Source: Pediococcus inopinatus
GTDB taxonomy: Bacteria > Bacillota > Bacilli > Lactobacillales > Lactobacillaceae
Reading direction: 5' to 3'
NCBI RefSeq assembly: GCF_002982135.1
Contig: NZ_CP019981.1
Span: 682,001 to 746,000 of the forward strand
Length of the DNA stretch: 64,000 bases
The position numbers were made by a program, and so were the translations under genes. Positions 52,927-62,276 of this stretch are shown one piece after another. Every line of letters starts with the position of its first letter. Position 1 is the stretch's first letter. Below the pieces are notes generated by a model that worked only from the letters and a program-made list of their open reading frames with translations, made no database searches and was not told where the DNA came from.

Positions 52927-54984
52927 ATGACTGAAGAAAATTCGCTTACTTCGCCTGTTACTGAGATTCCAGGAGTTGGGCTGCAACGAGCTAAAGCACT
53001 AAATGAACTAGGAATTTTTACAATTGAAGATTTATTATTGTATTTTCCTTTCCGATATGAAGATTTACGGCCACAAAATATGGCGGACTTGGTCGATCAA
53101 CAAAAAGTGACTCTAGAGGGAACGATTGCCTCAGAGCCAGTTTTAGCTCGTTATGGCCGCAAAAAAAATCGGCTTAACTTTCGCCTATTGACTAACCAGG
53201 AATCGGTGATGGTCACTTTTTTTAATCAGCCTTGGTTAAAGAAACAGTTAACTATGGATGAAAAATTTGCGGTTTATGGTAAGTGGGATGCCCGTCGTCG
53301 AAGTTTAACCGGGATGAAATTATTGCCTTTTTCGACGGCAGGCTCAACGGCAGATATTGAAGCTATTTATCCTGCCAACCAGCATATACGGCAGAATACA
53401 ATCAAAAAACTTGTTACACAGATCTTTGACCTCTATCAAGATCAAATTGAGACGCTTATTCCCGATTCTTTGGTCAAAAAGTATCGTTTGATAGATCGAC
53501 GGAAAATGATTCATGATTTACATTTTCCAGAAGATGTCAAGGCAGCAAAAATTGCACGACGGACTGCAACTTTTGAAGAGTTTTTTATTTTTCAAATGGA
53601 GCTACAACTTCTTAAACGACGCGATCAAGTCGCTAATGGAACAGCAATCTCATATGACATTGAAGAGATTAAAAATTTTATCGCTAAATTACCGTACGAA
53701 TTAACAGATGCTCAGAAACGTGTAGTTAATGAGATCTGTTATGATCTTAAACGCCCCATTAGAATGAATCGGTTGTTACAAGGTGATGTTGGGAGCGGAA
53801 AAACGATTGTGGCAGCCATCGTGATGTATGCGGCAATCACTGCCGGCTATCAAACAGCTCTAATGGCGCCTACAGAGATTTTGGCAGAACAACACGCTAA
53901 TAACTTAACAAAGATTTTTGAAGGCACAGACGTCAATATTGGCTTGCTGACAGGAGCATCTGGTTCGAAGTCGAAACAACGGCGCGCTTTATTAAATGGC
54001 ATTGAACACGGCGACATTAATTTGGTGATTGGGACCCATGCATTGATTCAAGATGATGTCGTTTTTAAAAATCTCGGATTAGTTGTGATTGATGAACAGC
54101 ATCGATTTGGCGTCAAACAGCGCGAAACGCTACGAAAAAAAGGCATGAACGCCGATGTATTGGCAATGACGGCAACTCCTATCCCACGAACTTTAGCAAT
54201 TACTGCTTATGGTGAGATGGATGTGTCAATCATTGACCAGATGCCAAAGGGCCGGAAACCAGTTTTAACAAGTTGGGTTAAAAGCAGCAATGTGAATGGT
54301 ATGCTAGATTTTGTTAAAAAGCAGTTTGACTCAGGTCATCAGGCGTTTGTGGTTACACCGTTAATTGAAGAATCAGAAACCTTAGATTTGAAAAACGCCA
54401 TGGCTTTGTATGAACAATTACAAACTGAATTCAGCCCAGATTATAAAGTGGGACTGCTTCATGGCCGGATGAAATCTGATGAAAAAGACGAAATCATGCG
54501 TCAATTTAAAGATAACGAGTTTCAATTATTAGTTTCTACAACTGTAATTGAAGTTGGCGTGGATGTTCCTAATGTAACCGTGATGATTATATATGACGCT
54601 GATCGGTTTGGATTGGCACAGCTTCATCAGTTGCGGGGCCGAGTTGGCCGAGGAAAAGACCAGGCGTACTGTATCTTGGTGGCGGATCCTAAAAATGAAA
54701 CTGGTATCAAACGGATGAAAATTATGACCCAGTCCAATGATGGGTTTAAGATATCAGAGGCTGATCTTCAGTTGCGAGGTTCAGGGGATGTGTTTGGAAA
54801 TAAACAATCCGGGATTCCTGAGTTTCGGATTGGCGACCCAGTGGTGGATATTGGCGCCTTACAAACAGCTCAACTTGAAGCTAGCAAAATTGTCCATACG
54901 GAAAATTGGCAAGCAGAACCTGCGTTTAAAGCTTTAAATGAGTATTTAGAAATTGTGATGCAGAAAAATGCAAACTTTGATTAA
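52927..54984 (+). CDS. recG: ATP-dependent DNA helicase RecG
   Basis: RecG remodels branched DNA and stalled forks. The 685-residue protein has an N-terminal wedge/OB domain, Walker A QGDVGSGKTIVAAIV near residue 284, the DEQH box VVIDEQHRFG, and C-terminal helicase motifs (QLRGRVGRGKDQAYC). It starts 17 bases after the fakA terminator. The Bacillus sdaAB genes between fakA and recG are absent. Confidence 0.96.
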   Translation: MTEENSLTSPVTEIPGVGLQRAKALNELGIFTIEDLLLYFPFRYEDLRPQNMADLVDQQKVTLEGTIASEPVLARYGRKKNRLNFRLLTNQESVMVTFFNQPWLKKQLTMDEKFAVYGKWDARRRSLTGMKLLPFSTAGSTADIEAIYPANQHIRQNTIKKLVTQIFDLYQDQIETLIPDSLVKKYRLIDRRKMIHDLHFPEDVKAAKIARRTATFEEFFIFQMELQLLKRRDQVANGTAISYDIEEIKNFIAKLPYELTDAQKRVVNEICYDLKRPIRMNRLLQGDVGSGKTIVAAIVMYAAITAGYQTALMAPTEILAEQHANNLTKIFEGTDVNIGLLTGASGSKSKQRRALLNGIEHGDINLVIGTHALIQDDVVFKNLGLVVIDEQHRFGVKQRETLRKKGMNADVLAMTATPIPRTLAITAYGEMDVSIIDQMPKGRKPVLTSWVKSSNVNGMLDFVKKQFDSGHQAFVVTPLIEESETLDLKNAMALYEQLQTEFSPDYKVGLLHGRMKSDEKDEIMRQFKDNEFQLLVSTTVIEVGVDVPNVTVMIIYDADRFGLAQLHQLRGRVGRGKDQAYCILVADPKNETGIKRMKIMTQSNDGFKISEADLQLRGSGDVFGNKQSGIPEFRIGDPVVDIGALQTAQLEASKIVHTENWQAEPAFKALNEYLEIVMQKNANFD

Positions 54985-55009
54985 AAAAATTAAAAATGAG
55001 GGATAGCAG

Positions 55010-56026
55010 ATGAAATTAGCAGTTGACGCAATGGGTGGCGATTACGCTCCTGAAAAAGTTGTTCAAGGGGTCGAATTGGCAAGAGATGAATTTGCAGATA
55101 CCAAGTTTCTTTTATTTGGTAAAGAAGATCAAATAAAGAAGTACTTGAAAAACGGAGAACGAATTACAATTGTGCATACAGATTCAGAGATTGAAATGGG
55201 TGATGAGCCCGTTCGAGCTGTTCGTCAGAAAAAAACTTCTTCACTTGTTTTAGCTGCTCAGGCAGTTAAAGATGGTAAAGCAGATGCGCTTTTCTCAGCT
55301 GGAAATACTGGAGCACTCTTGGCAGCAAGCCTATTTATTATTGGGAGAATTAAAGGAATCGATCGTCCAGGGATGACCACAACTTTACCTTCCTTGGAGG
55401 GACCTCAAGATTCATTTACCATGTTAGATGTGGGTGCAAATGCTGAAAGTAAAGTAAAAAACTTACAGCAATTTGCCGTTTTGGGGAATTTTTACAGTGC
55501 CAATGTGATGGGCGTAACTAGTCCAAGAATTGCCCTCTTAAACAATGGTGCGGAGGAAGATAAGGGTGATACTCTTCATAAGGAAACTTACCAGGTTCTT
55601 TCTGATGATCCCAATTTAAATTTCGTTGGTAACATTGAATCAAGAGAACTACTAAACGGGACTGCCGATGTTGTGGTAACGGATGGTTTTACCGGAAATG
55701 CTGTTTTGAAAAATACTGAAGGGACTGCTTTGTCGCTTTTGAAATTGATTAAGCACAGTATTTTAGATTCGGGTGTCCAAGGAAAGTTAGGCGGTTTGAT
55801 GTTAAAACCAGTCTTTAAAGTTGTTCAAGATAAAATGGACTACTCAAAACATGGAGGCGCCGTTTTATTGGGCGTCAAAGCGCCAGTCGTTAAAGCACAC
55901 GGTTCAAGTAACGAAACGCAAGTTTATCAAGCTTTAAGTCAACTTCGACAAATGGTTGATACAAATTTAACTACTAATTTGGCAGATTATTTTGCAACCC
56001 GAAGTGAACAAAACAAGGAAATTTAA
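55010..56026 (+). CDS. plsX: Phosphate acyltransferase PlsX
   Basis: PlsX converts acyl-ACP to acyl-phosphate for PlsY. The 338-residue protein shows VDAMGGDYAPEKVV and FSAGNTGALLAAS, both family signatures. FapR, fabD and fabG, which flank it in Bacillus, are missing here. AGGGATAG lies upstream of the ATG. Confidence 0.96.
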   Translation: MKLAVDAMGGDYAPEKVVQGVELARDEFADTKFLLFGKEDQIKKYLKNGERITIVHTDSEIEMGDEPVRAVRQKKTSSLVLAAQAVKDGKADALFSAGNTGALLAASLFIIGRIKGIDRPGMTTTLPSLEGPQDSFTMLDVGANAESKVKNLQQFAVLGNFYSANVMGVTSPRIALLNNGAEEDKGDTLHKETYQVLSDDPNLNFVGNIESRELLNGTADVVVTDGFTGNAVLKNTEGTALSLLKLIKHSILDSGVQGKLGGLMLKPVFKVVQDKMDYSKHGGAVLLGVKAPVVKAHGSSNETQVYQALSQLRQMVDTNLTTNLADYFATRSEQNKEI

Positions 56027-56097
56027 TGTTTTTTGTAGACAAATTGGTAAAAAAACATTAAACTTGTTTGAGTATTTAAATGACTAAGGAGTAGCAC

Positions 56098-56346
56098 ATG
56101 ACTAAAGAAGAAGTATTTAACAAGATTTCAGATATCATTGTCGATCATTTTGACGTTGATAAGGCAAAAGTTACAAACGACTTAAATTTCAAAACAGATT
56201 TGAATGCGGATTCCATTGATATTGTGGAATTTGTGCTAGAATTGGAAGATGCATTTGGTGCTGAAATTTCCGATGAGAATGCTGAAAATCTCACAACTGT
56301 CGGACAGGCCGTTGATTTTATTACTGCCAATCAAAAAACTAAATAG
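56098..56346 (+). CDS. acpP: Acyl carrier protein
   Basis: The 82-residue acidic protein carries the phosphopantetheine serine in LNADSIDIVEFVLELED (usually DSLD; Ile here is a conservative change). It lies 70 bases after plsX with AAGGAG upstream. A second ACP elsewhere for fatty acid synthesis is common in lactobacilli, so this one may serve phospholipid synthesis. Confidence 0.94.
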   Translation: MTKEEVFNKISDIIVDHFDVDKAKVTNDLNFKTDLNADSIDIVEFVLELEDAFGAEISDENAENLTTVGQAVDFITANQKTK

Positions 56347-56357
56347 GTTTTTATAAA

Positions 56358-56388
56358 TTGAGGCTGGAACAAATTGTTCTGGTCTCAA
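56358..56388 (+). terminator. Hairpin after acpP, possible terminator
   Basis: TTGAG and GGAACA on the left pair with TGTTC and CTCAA on the right. No proper T-run follows, so termination is uncertain. It contains the recurring GGCTGG motif. Confidence 0.4.
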
Positions 56389-56471
56389 CTTGTATCTAGA
56401 TCCAGTAGTAGGCAGTTTCCTCGAAAAACGATATACTGTTAGAGTAGGAATTATAGAAAGGATGTTAAAAG

Positions 56472-57173
56472 ATGAAAAAATCGATTGATGCGGAACTGAA
56501 GAAAAACTTTCAAATTGAATTTAACGATGAAAGCCTTTTGGATGAAGCATTAACGCAAGCTTCGTATGTAAATGAACATCCTAATCAAGGATTGAAATTT
56601 TATGAAAGAATCGAATTTTTGGGTGATGCTGTCTTACAATTAATTGTATCGGAATATATTTTTAAACGGTATCCAGAAATGCCACAAGGAAAATTAACTC
56701 GTCTTAGAGCGGCGATGGTTTGTGAGGCTAGTTTCAGTCAGTTCGCTCGGGAATGCCATTTTGACCAATACATTCGCCTTGGTAAAGGTGAAGAAAAAGG
56801 TGGCGCCTGGAATCGTTCTTCACTTCTTTGTGATATTTTTGAATCTTTTGTTGGGGCCTTATATCTTGATCAGGGACGTCCAGCCGTTGAGAAGTTTGTG
56901 CACACGGTTATTTTCCCCAAACTGGATACGGGCGCATTTGACCATGTCATTGATTACAAGACCAACCTGCAAGAAGTGCTTCAGCGTGATGGGGATGCCT
57001 TGATTCACTATGAGCTTTTAAACGAAGTGGGTCCTGAAGATGACCTTGATTTTGAGGTGGCTGTTTTTGATGATAAGCAAAAACTGGGCGTCGGCACTGG
57101 AAAATCAAAGAAAGTTGCGGAACAATCAGCAGCAAAGGATGCTTTACAGGCATTACGCGTTAAAAATGTTTAG
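56472..57173 (+). CDS. rnc: Ribonuclease III
   Basis: RNase III cuts double-stranded RNA, including rRNA precursors. The 233-residue protein shows the catalytic signature ERIEFLGDAVLQ, a second acidic site in LLCDIFESFVGALYLD, and a C-terminal double-stranded RNA-binding domain (from about residue 155). It precedes smc as in Bacillus. Confidence 0.96.
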   Translation: MKKSIDAELKKNFQIEFNDESLLDEALTQASYVNEHPNQGLKFYERIEFLGDAVLQLIVSEYIFKRYPEMPQGKLTRLRAAMVCEASFSQFARECHFDQYIRLGKGEEKGGAWNRSSLLCDIFESFVGALYLDQGRPAVEKFVHTVIFPKLDTGAFDHVIDYKTNLQEVLQRDGDALIHYELLNEVGPEDDLDFEVAVFDDKQKLGVGTGKSKKVAEQSAAKDALQALRVKNV

Positions 57174-57190
57174 TTGGGAGTTAGATGTTC

Positions 57191-60100
57191 ATGAAACTTA
57201 AGGCCTTACAGATCAGCGGCTTTAAATCCTTTGCTGATAAAACGACAATTAATTTTGAAGATGGTATTACCGGAATCGTGGGTCCGAACGGGAGTGGAAA
57301 GAGTAACATTATTGAAGCTGTCCGCTGGGTCATGGGAGAACAGTCTGCCAAAAGCCTCCGTGGTGGTAAAATGCCAGATGTTATTTTTGCTGGGTCACAA
57401 GATCGCAAGCCTTTAAATCGGGCTGCCGTGACCATTACTTTTGATAATTCGGATCATTTTTTGAAGACTGATTATACAGAAGTTAGTGTGACTCGCAAAC
57501 TTTTTCGAAATGGTGATAGTCAGTATTTAATTAATCAAAATGATTGTCGTTTAAAAGATGTTTTAAATTTATTTATTGATACCGGTCTTGGGCGTGACTC
57601 TTTTTCAGTAATTTCTCAAGGGCGCGTTGAGGCGATTTTTAATAGCAAACCGGAAGACCGACGTACGATTATTGAAGAAGTCGCCGGTGTTTTGGCGTAC
57701 AAACAAGATAAACAAAAAGCTGAACAAGAATTAACGAAAACAAAAGATTATTTGGATCGGGTAAGTGATTTAATTGCAGAACTTCATTCACAAATCGGAC
57801 CTTTAGAAGAACAAAGTAGTTTAGCACAGGATTATTTGGATCAAAAAAAGCAATTTGATCAATTAGATAAAACTCGATTAGTGAATCTGATTGACGATTT
57901 GCAAGGCCAAAGTAATACCAAGCAAGCAGACATTGATAAAGCTGAACAGTTGGTTATCCAATATGCTGATCAAAAAGAAAAATTAGATGTTGATGTCACA
58001 GAGTTGAAAAACCAAAGAAAAGCTTCTGAGACACAAAAAGATCAGTTGCAATCTGATTTGCTTGAAGCCACCAGAAAGTATGAAAATTTATCTGGTCAGC
58101 AAAATGTGGATTCAGAAAAGATTAAGTATCAGCAACAGCAGGTTCAAGAATTAAACCAAGCACTTGAAAAAAATGAGCAGCAGTTATCTGAAAACCAAGA
58201 GAAAAAACATCGGCTGGAAACAGCAATTAGTGGCTATCAGAAGACGGTTGCGGATTTGAAGGAGCAGTTGACAGGTCTTTCAGAAAAAGAAATGCAACAG
58301 CGCCAACAAATGGCACAGAAAATGATTGATCAGTTACAGGCTGACTATATTGAGAAAATGCAACAGTTGGCACAGGTGCATAACGAGCAAACAAATCTAA
58401 AGAAGAGCTACGAACAAGATAGTCAACAGCAATTACACGTGAATGCAGATCTTGTTAAATTACAGACCCAGTTACAAAACTTGAAGCAGACCTATGCAGA
58501 GCAACAAACACAAGTTACAGAGTTAAAGGACAAAACTTCGGAAGCAGAGCACCAGTTGAAGGCTGCATTAGCTGATTATCAAAAATTTTCCGATCAGCAA
58601 AAACAAGGCCAAGACAGCTGGCTTCAAGCAATTCAAGTTTATCAGCAGGCTAAGACTCGTTTGGAAACGCTTAGTAGTTCGGAAACTGAATTGCGGGGGT
58701 TCTATCAGGGTGTCCAGAGTGTGTTAAAGAACCGGAACCAATTTCGTGGGCTGGTTGGAGTTGTTTCGGACTTGCTTAAAGTGCCTGCAAAGTACACCAA
58801 GGCGATCGAAACGGTTTTAGGTAGTCAGCTGCAACAATTGGTGACTCAAAAGGATGAAGACGCACGGCAAATTATTCAGTATTTAACGCAACACCGCGCG
58901 GGACGAGTTACCTTACTACCTTTAACCACGATTCGAGCGAAACAAGTTTCTCCAAAGATTCGTACGGAACTTAAAACTGTTGAGGGATTTGAAGGAATTG
59001 CTTCAGATCTAGTTGAAACGGATCCCAAGTTGGAGCTTGTTAAACAATATTTATTGGGGAACATTTTAATTGCCAGCGACTTAGATCATGCTTCTAAAAT
59101 TTCAAAAAAATTACCAATGCGGTTGAAGTTTGTGACCTTAAATGGTGAAATTATTAATCCGTCTGGTTCGATGACAGGTGGAATTAATCGACATCAAACG
59201 GCGGGGTTATTGACGCAAAAGCAACAACGTGATGATTTAAGCAAGCAAGTTGCGCAAATGAAATCTGAACTCGAGAGCCGAGAAGAACTTGTACAAAATT
59301 TGAAACAAAAAATGGCAACAACAGAAACAAAAGGAAATGATCTCAGACAGAACTTTAATACCGTCAATGATCAATATAAGGATTCCCAAAGACAACTTGA
59401 TACTATTGATGACCAGGTTAAGGATCTGAATCACCGAATTGCCGCGGTTGGTTATGAGTTTAATCAAAAAGGTGATTTCAAAAATAGTTTTGAAAATCAA
59501 TCGACCAGTTTAGCAGATCAAGAAAAAGCACTAAATACAGATTTGACGACCATTACGACGAAAACAGAGACCAAAAAGGCTGAATTAGCTCAATTGCGAC
59601 AAACGCAAAGTGCCGGTCAGCAGTCAATTACACAGATTCGAGAACAATTGGCTACAGTTCAAGTGAAATTATCACAAGCGAAAACAACGTTGAACGAACG
59701 TGAACAAAACATAGCGAATCTGCAACAACAAATTTTAAATACTAAAGGTCGTCAGGCAACTTTGTTGGAGCAACAACAGGCACAAGGCTCTAAAAGTCAG
59801 GCTACTCAGCAGGAATTGGTAGCAGGACAACAACAAATTGACGACCTTCAATCGAAGCTAAGTACGCAAAAAGCCAGCTTTGAAGTACTTGAACAAACAT
59901 TGACGCAAAAAGAAACTGATTTTCAGCGGATTCAAGAATTAAGTTCTGTTGCAACGGATGATTTACAAACGATCAAGGTTAAGCAAACCCGGGTCAGCGA
60001 ACAAGTCGATCATGCGCTGAATGATTTAAGTGAAAACTACCAATTAAGTTTTGAATTAGCCAAAAAGGATTGTTTGACCATTGACCAAGAAGATCTTGAA

Positions 60101-60760
60101 CGACAGTTAAAGCTTGTTAAAAAAGGTTTGGCTGAGATTGGCGATGTAAATGTGGGTGCAATTGATGAATATCAACGTGTATCTACGCGCTATCAATTCT
60201 TAACAGATCAAAAAGATGATTTGATGACTTCCCAAAAACAATTATTGGAAACGATCAACGAGATTGATACAGAAGCGGCAACCCGGTTTAAAACAACTTT
60301 TGATCAAGTTTCGGCGTCATTTTCAAAAGTGTTTGTTAAAATATTTGGCGGTGGTAAAGCAAAACTTGAGCTTACAGATCCGGAACATTTATTGACAACC
60401 GGACTTGAGATTAAGGCTCAGCCCCCTGGCAAGAAATTCCAACGCTTAAGTTTGCTTTCAGGTGGTGAACGGGCATTGACAGCAATTACCCTACTCTTCT
60501 CAATTTTAGAGGTTAATCCAGTGCCATTTTGTATCCTAGACGAAGTTGAAGCGGCGTTTGATGATGCTAATGTTAGTCGTTTTGCTGATTACCTTCGTAA
60601 CTTCCAAGAAAAGACGCAATTTGTTGTGATTACCCATCGAAAGGGTACAATGGTAGAATGCGACGTCTTGTATGGGGTAACTATGCAGGAATCAGGAGTT
60701 TCAAAAATGGCTTCGGTATCCTTAGAAGATCTTTCACGAAAGGAAACTAAAACACAATGA
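57191..60760 (+). CDS. smc: Chromosome segregation protein SMC
   Basis: SMC with ScpAB organises the chromosome. The 1,189-residue protein has Walker A GPNGSGKSNIIEAV near residue 32, two long coiled coils rich in Gln and Lys, the hinge at about residues 510-660 (FRGLVGVVSDLLKV), the signature LSGGERALTAITLLFS, and Walker B CILDEVEAAFDDAN. ATG at 57191 aligns with other SMC N-termini (MKLKALQISGFKSFA). Its end overlaps the ftsY start by 4 bases. Confidence 0.95.
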   Translation: MKLKALQISGFKSFADKTTINFEDGITGIVGPNGSGKSNIIEAVRWVMGEQSAKSLRGGKMPDVIFAGSQDRKPLNRAAVTITFDNSDHFLKTDYTEVSVTRKLFRNGDSQYLINQNDCRLKDVLNLFIDTGLGRDSFSVISQGRVEAIFNSKPEDRRTIIEEVAGVLAYKQDKQKAEQELTKTKDYLDRVSDLIAELHSQIGPLEEQSSLAQDYLDQKKQFDQLDKTRLVNLIDDLQGQSNTKQADIDKAEQLVIQYADQKEKLDVDVTELKNQRKASETQKDQLQSDLLEATRKYENLSGQQNVDSEKIKYQQQQVQELNQALEKNEQQLSENQEKKHRLETAISGYQKTVADLKEQLTGLSEKEMQQRQQMAQKMIDQLQADYIEKMQQLAQVHNEQTNLKKSYEQDSQQQLHVNADLVKLQTQLQNLKQTYAEQQTQVTELKDKTSEAEHQLKAALADYQKFSDQQKQGQDSWLQAIQVYQQAKTRLETLSSSETELRGFYQGVQSVLKNRNQFRGLVGVVSDLLKVPAKYTKAIETVLGSQLQQLVTQKDEDARQIIQYLTQHRAGRVTLLPLTTIRAKQVSPKIRTELKTVEGFEGIASDLVETDPKLELVKQYLLGNILIASDLDHASKISKKLPMRLKFVTLNGEIINPSGSMTGGINRHQTAGLLTQKQQRDDLSKQVAQMKSELESREELVQNLKQKMATTETKGNDLRQNFNTVNDQYKDSQRQLDTIDDQVKDLNHRIAAVGYEFNQKGDFKNSFENQSTSLADQEKALNTDLTTITTKTETKKAELAQLRQTQSAGQQSITQIREQLATVQVKLSQAKTTLNEREQNIANLQQQILNTKGRQATLLEQQQAQGSKSQATQQELVAGQQQIDDLQSKLSTQKASFEVLEQTLTQKETDFQRIQELSSVATDDLQTIKVKQTRVSEQVDHALNDLSENYQLSFELAKKDCLTIDQEDLERQLKLVKKGLAEIGDVNVGAIDEYQRVSTRYQFLTDQKDDLMTSQKQLLETINEIDTEAATRFKTTFDQVSASFSKVFVKIFGGGKAKLELTDPEHLLTTGLEIKAQPPGKKFQRLSLLSGGERALTAITLLFSILEVNPVPFCILDEVEAAFDDANVSRFADYLRNFQEKTQFVVITHRKGTMVECDVLYGVTMQESGVSKMASVSLEDLSRKETKTQ

Positions 60761-61902
60761 GTATATTTGGTCGGAGAAAGAAAAAGAAATTAGAACAACA
60801 AGCTCTAGAAGAACAAAAAGCTTTGGAAGAGCAACAAAAAAAAGAACAAGTAATTACCGAAAAACCAACTGAAGAAAAAAAAGAAGAAGTTCCTAAACCC
60901 GTTGAAGAGAAAGCTCCAGAAATACCAGTTAATCCACAAAACGCGACCACAGAACAAACTGAAGAGGTTGATCGCTATAATCGCGGTCTTGAAAAATCTC
61001 GGCGGACTTTTGGTCAAAAATTGGCAGCACTATTTACAAATTTTAATGGGGTCGATGATGATTTTTATGATGACCTGGAAGAGACCTTGATTGGCGCGGA
61101 TGTGGGTTTTGAAACGGCAGTTCAAATTAGTGATGAAGTTCGTGAAGAAATTGAATCACAGCACGTAACTGATCAAAAACTAATTTCAAATTTAATTGTT
61201 TCTAAATTAGTTTCACTCTATACTCGAAACGGCACAACTGAAGATAACCATTTAATTTTTGCGGCAGAGGGTCCCAGTGTCTTTTTGTTTGTTGGTGTTA
61301 ACGGTGTTGGTAAAACAACCAGCATTGGTAAATTGGCTAATCGGTTTAAAAAGCGAGGCAAAAAAGTTTTGTTAGCTGCCTGCGATACTTTCCGAGCCGG
61401 CGCGATTGAACAGCTGCAAGAATGGGGTCGACGTGATGGCGTCCCTGTTGTGGCCGGTCCGGAAAAAAGTGATCCCGCAGCGGTTGTTTTTGACGCGGTT
61501 CAAAAAGCTAAAAAAGAGAATTACGATTTGGTTTTAGTGGACACGGCTGGTCGTTTACAAAATAAAGTTAATCTTATGAATGAGCTGGATAAGATGCGAC
61601 GGGTAATTACGCGGGAAATTCCCCATGCGCCGCAAGAGATTCTCTTAGTTTTGGACGCCACAACGGGCCAAAATGCGATGAATCAAGCCAAGGTATTTAA
61701 AGAAACGACGGCGGTAACTGGAATTATTTTGACTAAGTTGGATGGAACGGCCAAAGGTGGAATCGTTTTGGCGATTCGTAATCAGTTGCATCTTTCGGTT
61801 AAGTACGTTGGCTTAGGTGAACAAGTGGATGATCTGAGTCCATTTTCACCAAAGGACTTCGTAGACGGATTGTTTAGCGGTTTCTTAGAAAACGAAAAAT
61901 AG
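60757..61902 (+). CDS. ftsY: Signal recognition particle receptor FtsY
   Basis: FtsY docks ribosome-SRP complexes at the membrane. The 381-residue protein has a highly charged, low-complexity N-terminal region (residues 1-70, Glu/Lys/Gln-rich) and an NG domain with GVNGVGKTTSIGKLA, DTAGRLQNK and TKLDGTAKGG. It precedes ylxM and ffh, forming the SRP targeting unit. Confidence 0.96.
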   Translation: MSIFGRRKKKKLEQQALEEQKALEEQQKKEQVITEKPTEEKKEEVPKPVEEKAPEIPVNPQNATTEQTEEVDRYNRGLEKSRRTFGQKLAALFTNFNGVDDDFYDDLEETLIGADVGFETAVQISDEVREEIESQHVTDQKLISNLIVSKLVSLYTRNGTTEDNHLIFAAEGPSVFLFVGVNGVGKTTSIGKLANRFKKRGKKVLLAACDTFRAGAIEQLQEWGRRDGVPVVAGPEKSDPAAVVFDAVQKAKKENYDLVLVDTAGRLQNKVNLMNELDKMRRVITREIPHAPQEILLVLDATTGQNAMNQAKVFKETTAVTGIILTKLDGTAKGGIVLAIRNQLHLSVKYVGLGEQVDDLSPFSPKDFVDGLFSGFLENEK

Positions 61903-61917
61903 GATTGGTGTGATTGG

Positions 61918-62259
61918 ATGGAGATTGAAAAAAATAATCGCATAAACTTCCTTTTTGAGTTTTATGGGTCATTATTAACAAAAAAACAACGCAACTATAT
62001 GGAACTTTATTATGCCGATGATTATTCTCTTGGAGAAATTGCAGAAAATTACGCTGTGAGTCGGCAGGCAGTGTATGATAATATTAAGAGGACCGTTCAG
62101 ATTCTTGAAGATTATGAGGAAAAACTGCATATTTATGGCGATTTTTTGGCGCGTAATCATCAGACGGATCGTTTGATGGCCTATGTTAAAAAAAATTATG
62201 CACATGATGAAACGCTTCTCAAATTGATTGATAGTTTAGAATCAATTGAAGCAGAATGA
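61918..62259 (+). CDS. ylxM: YlxM/p13 family protein (UPF0122)
   Basis: The 113-residue protein contains a sigma-70 region 4-like helix-turn-helix ([19 protein letters not shown]). In streptococci YlxM associates with SRP. It lies between ftsY and ffh, the standard position. Confidence 0.92.
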   Translation: MEIEKNNRINFLFEFYGSLLTKKQRNYMELYYADDYSLGEIAENYAVSRQAVYDNIKRTVQILEDYEEKLHIYGDFLARNHQTDRLMAYVKKNYAHDETLLKLIDSLESIEAE

Positions 62260-62276
62260 AAGGTAGGGATTAACCT

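Noticed and set aside
57185..57190. Earlier ATG as start of smc
   Set aside because: It is only 4 bases from the ribosome site, and family alignment by eye favours the ATG at 57191.
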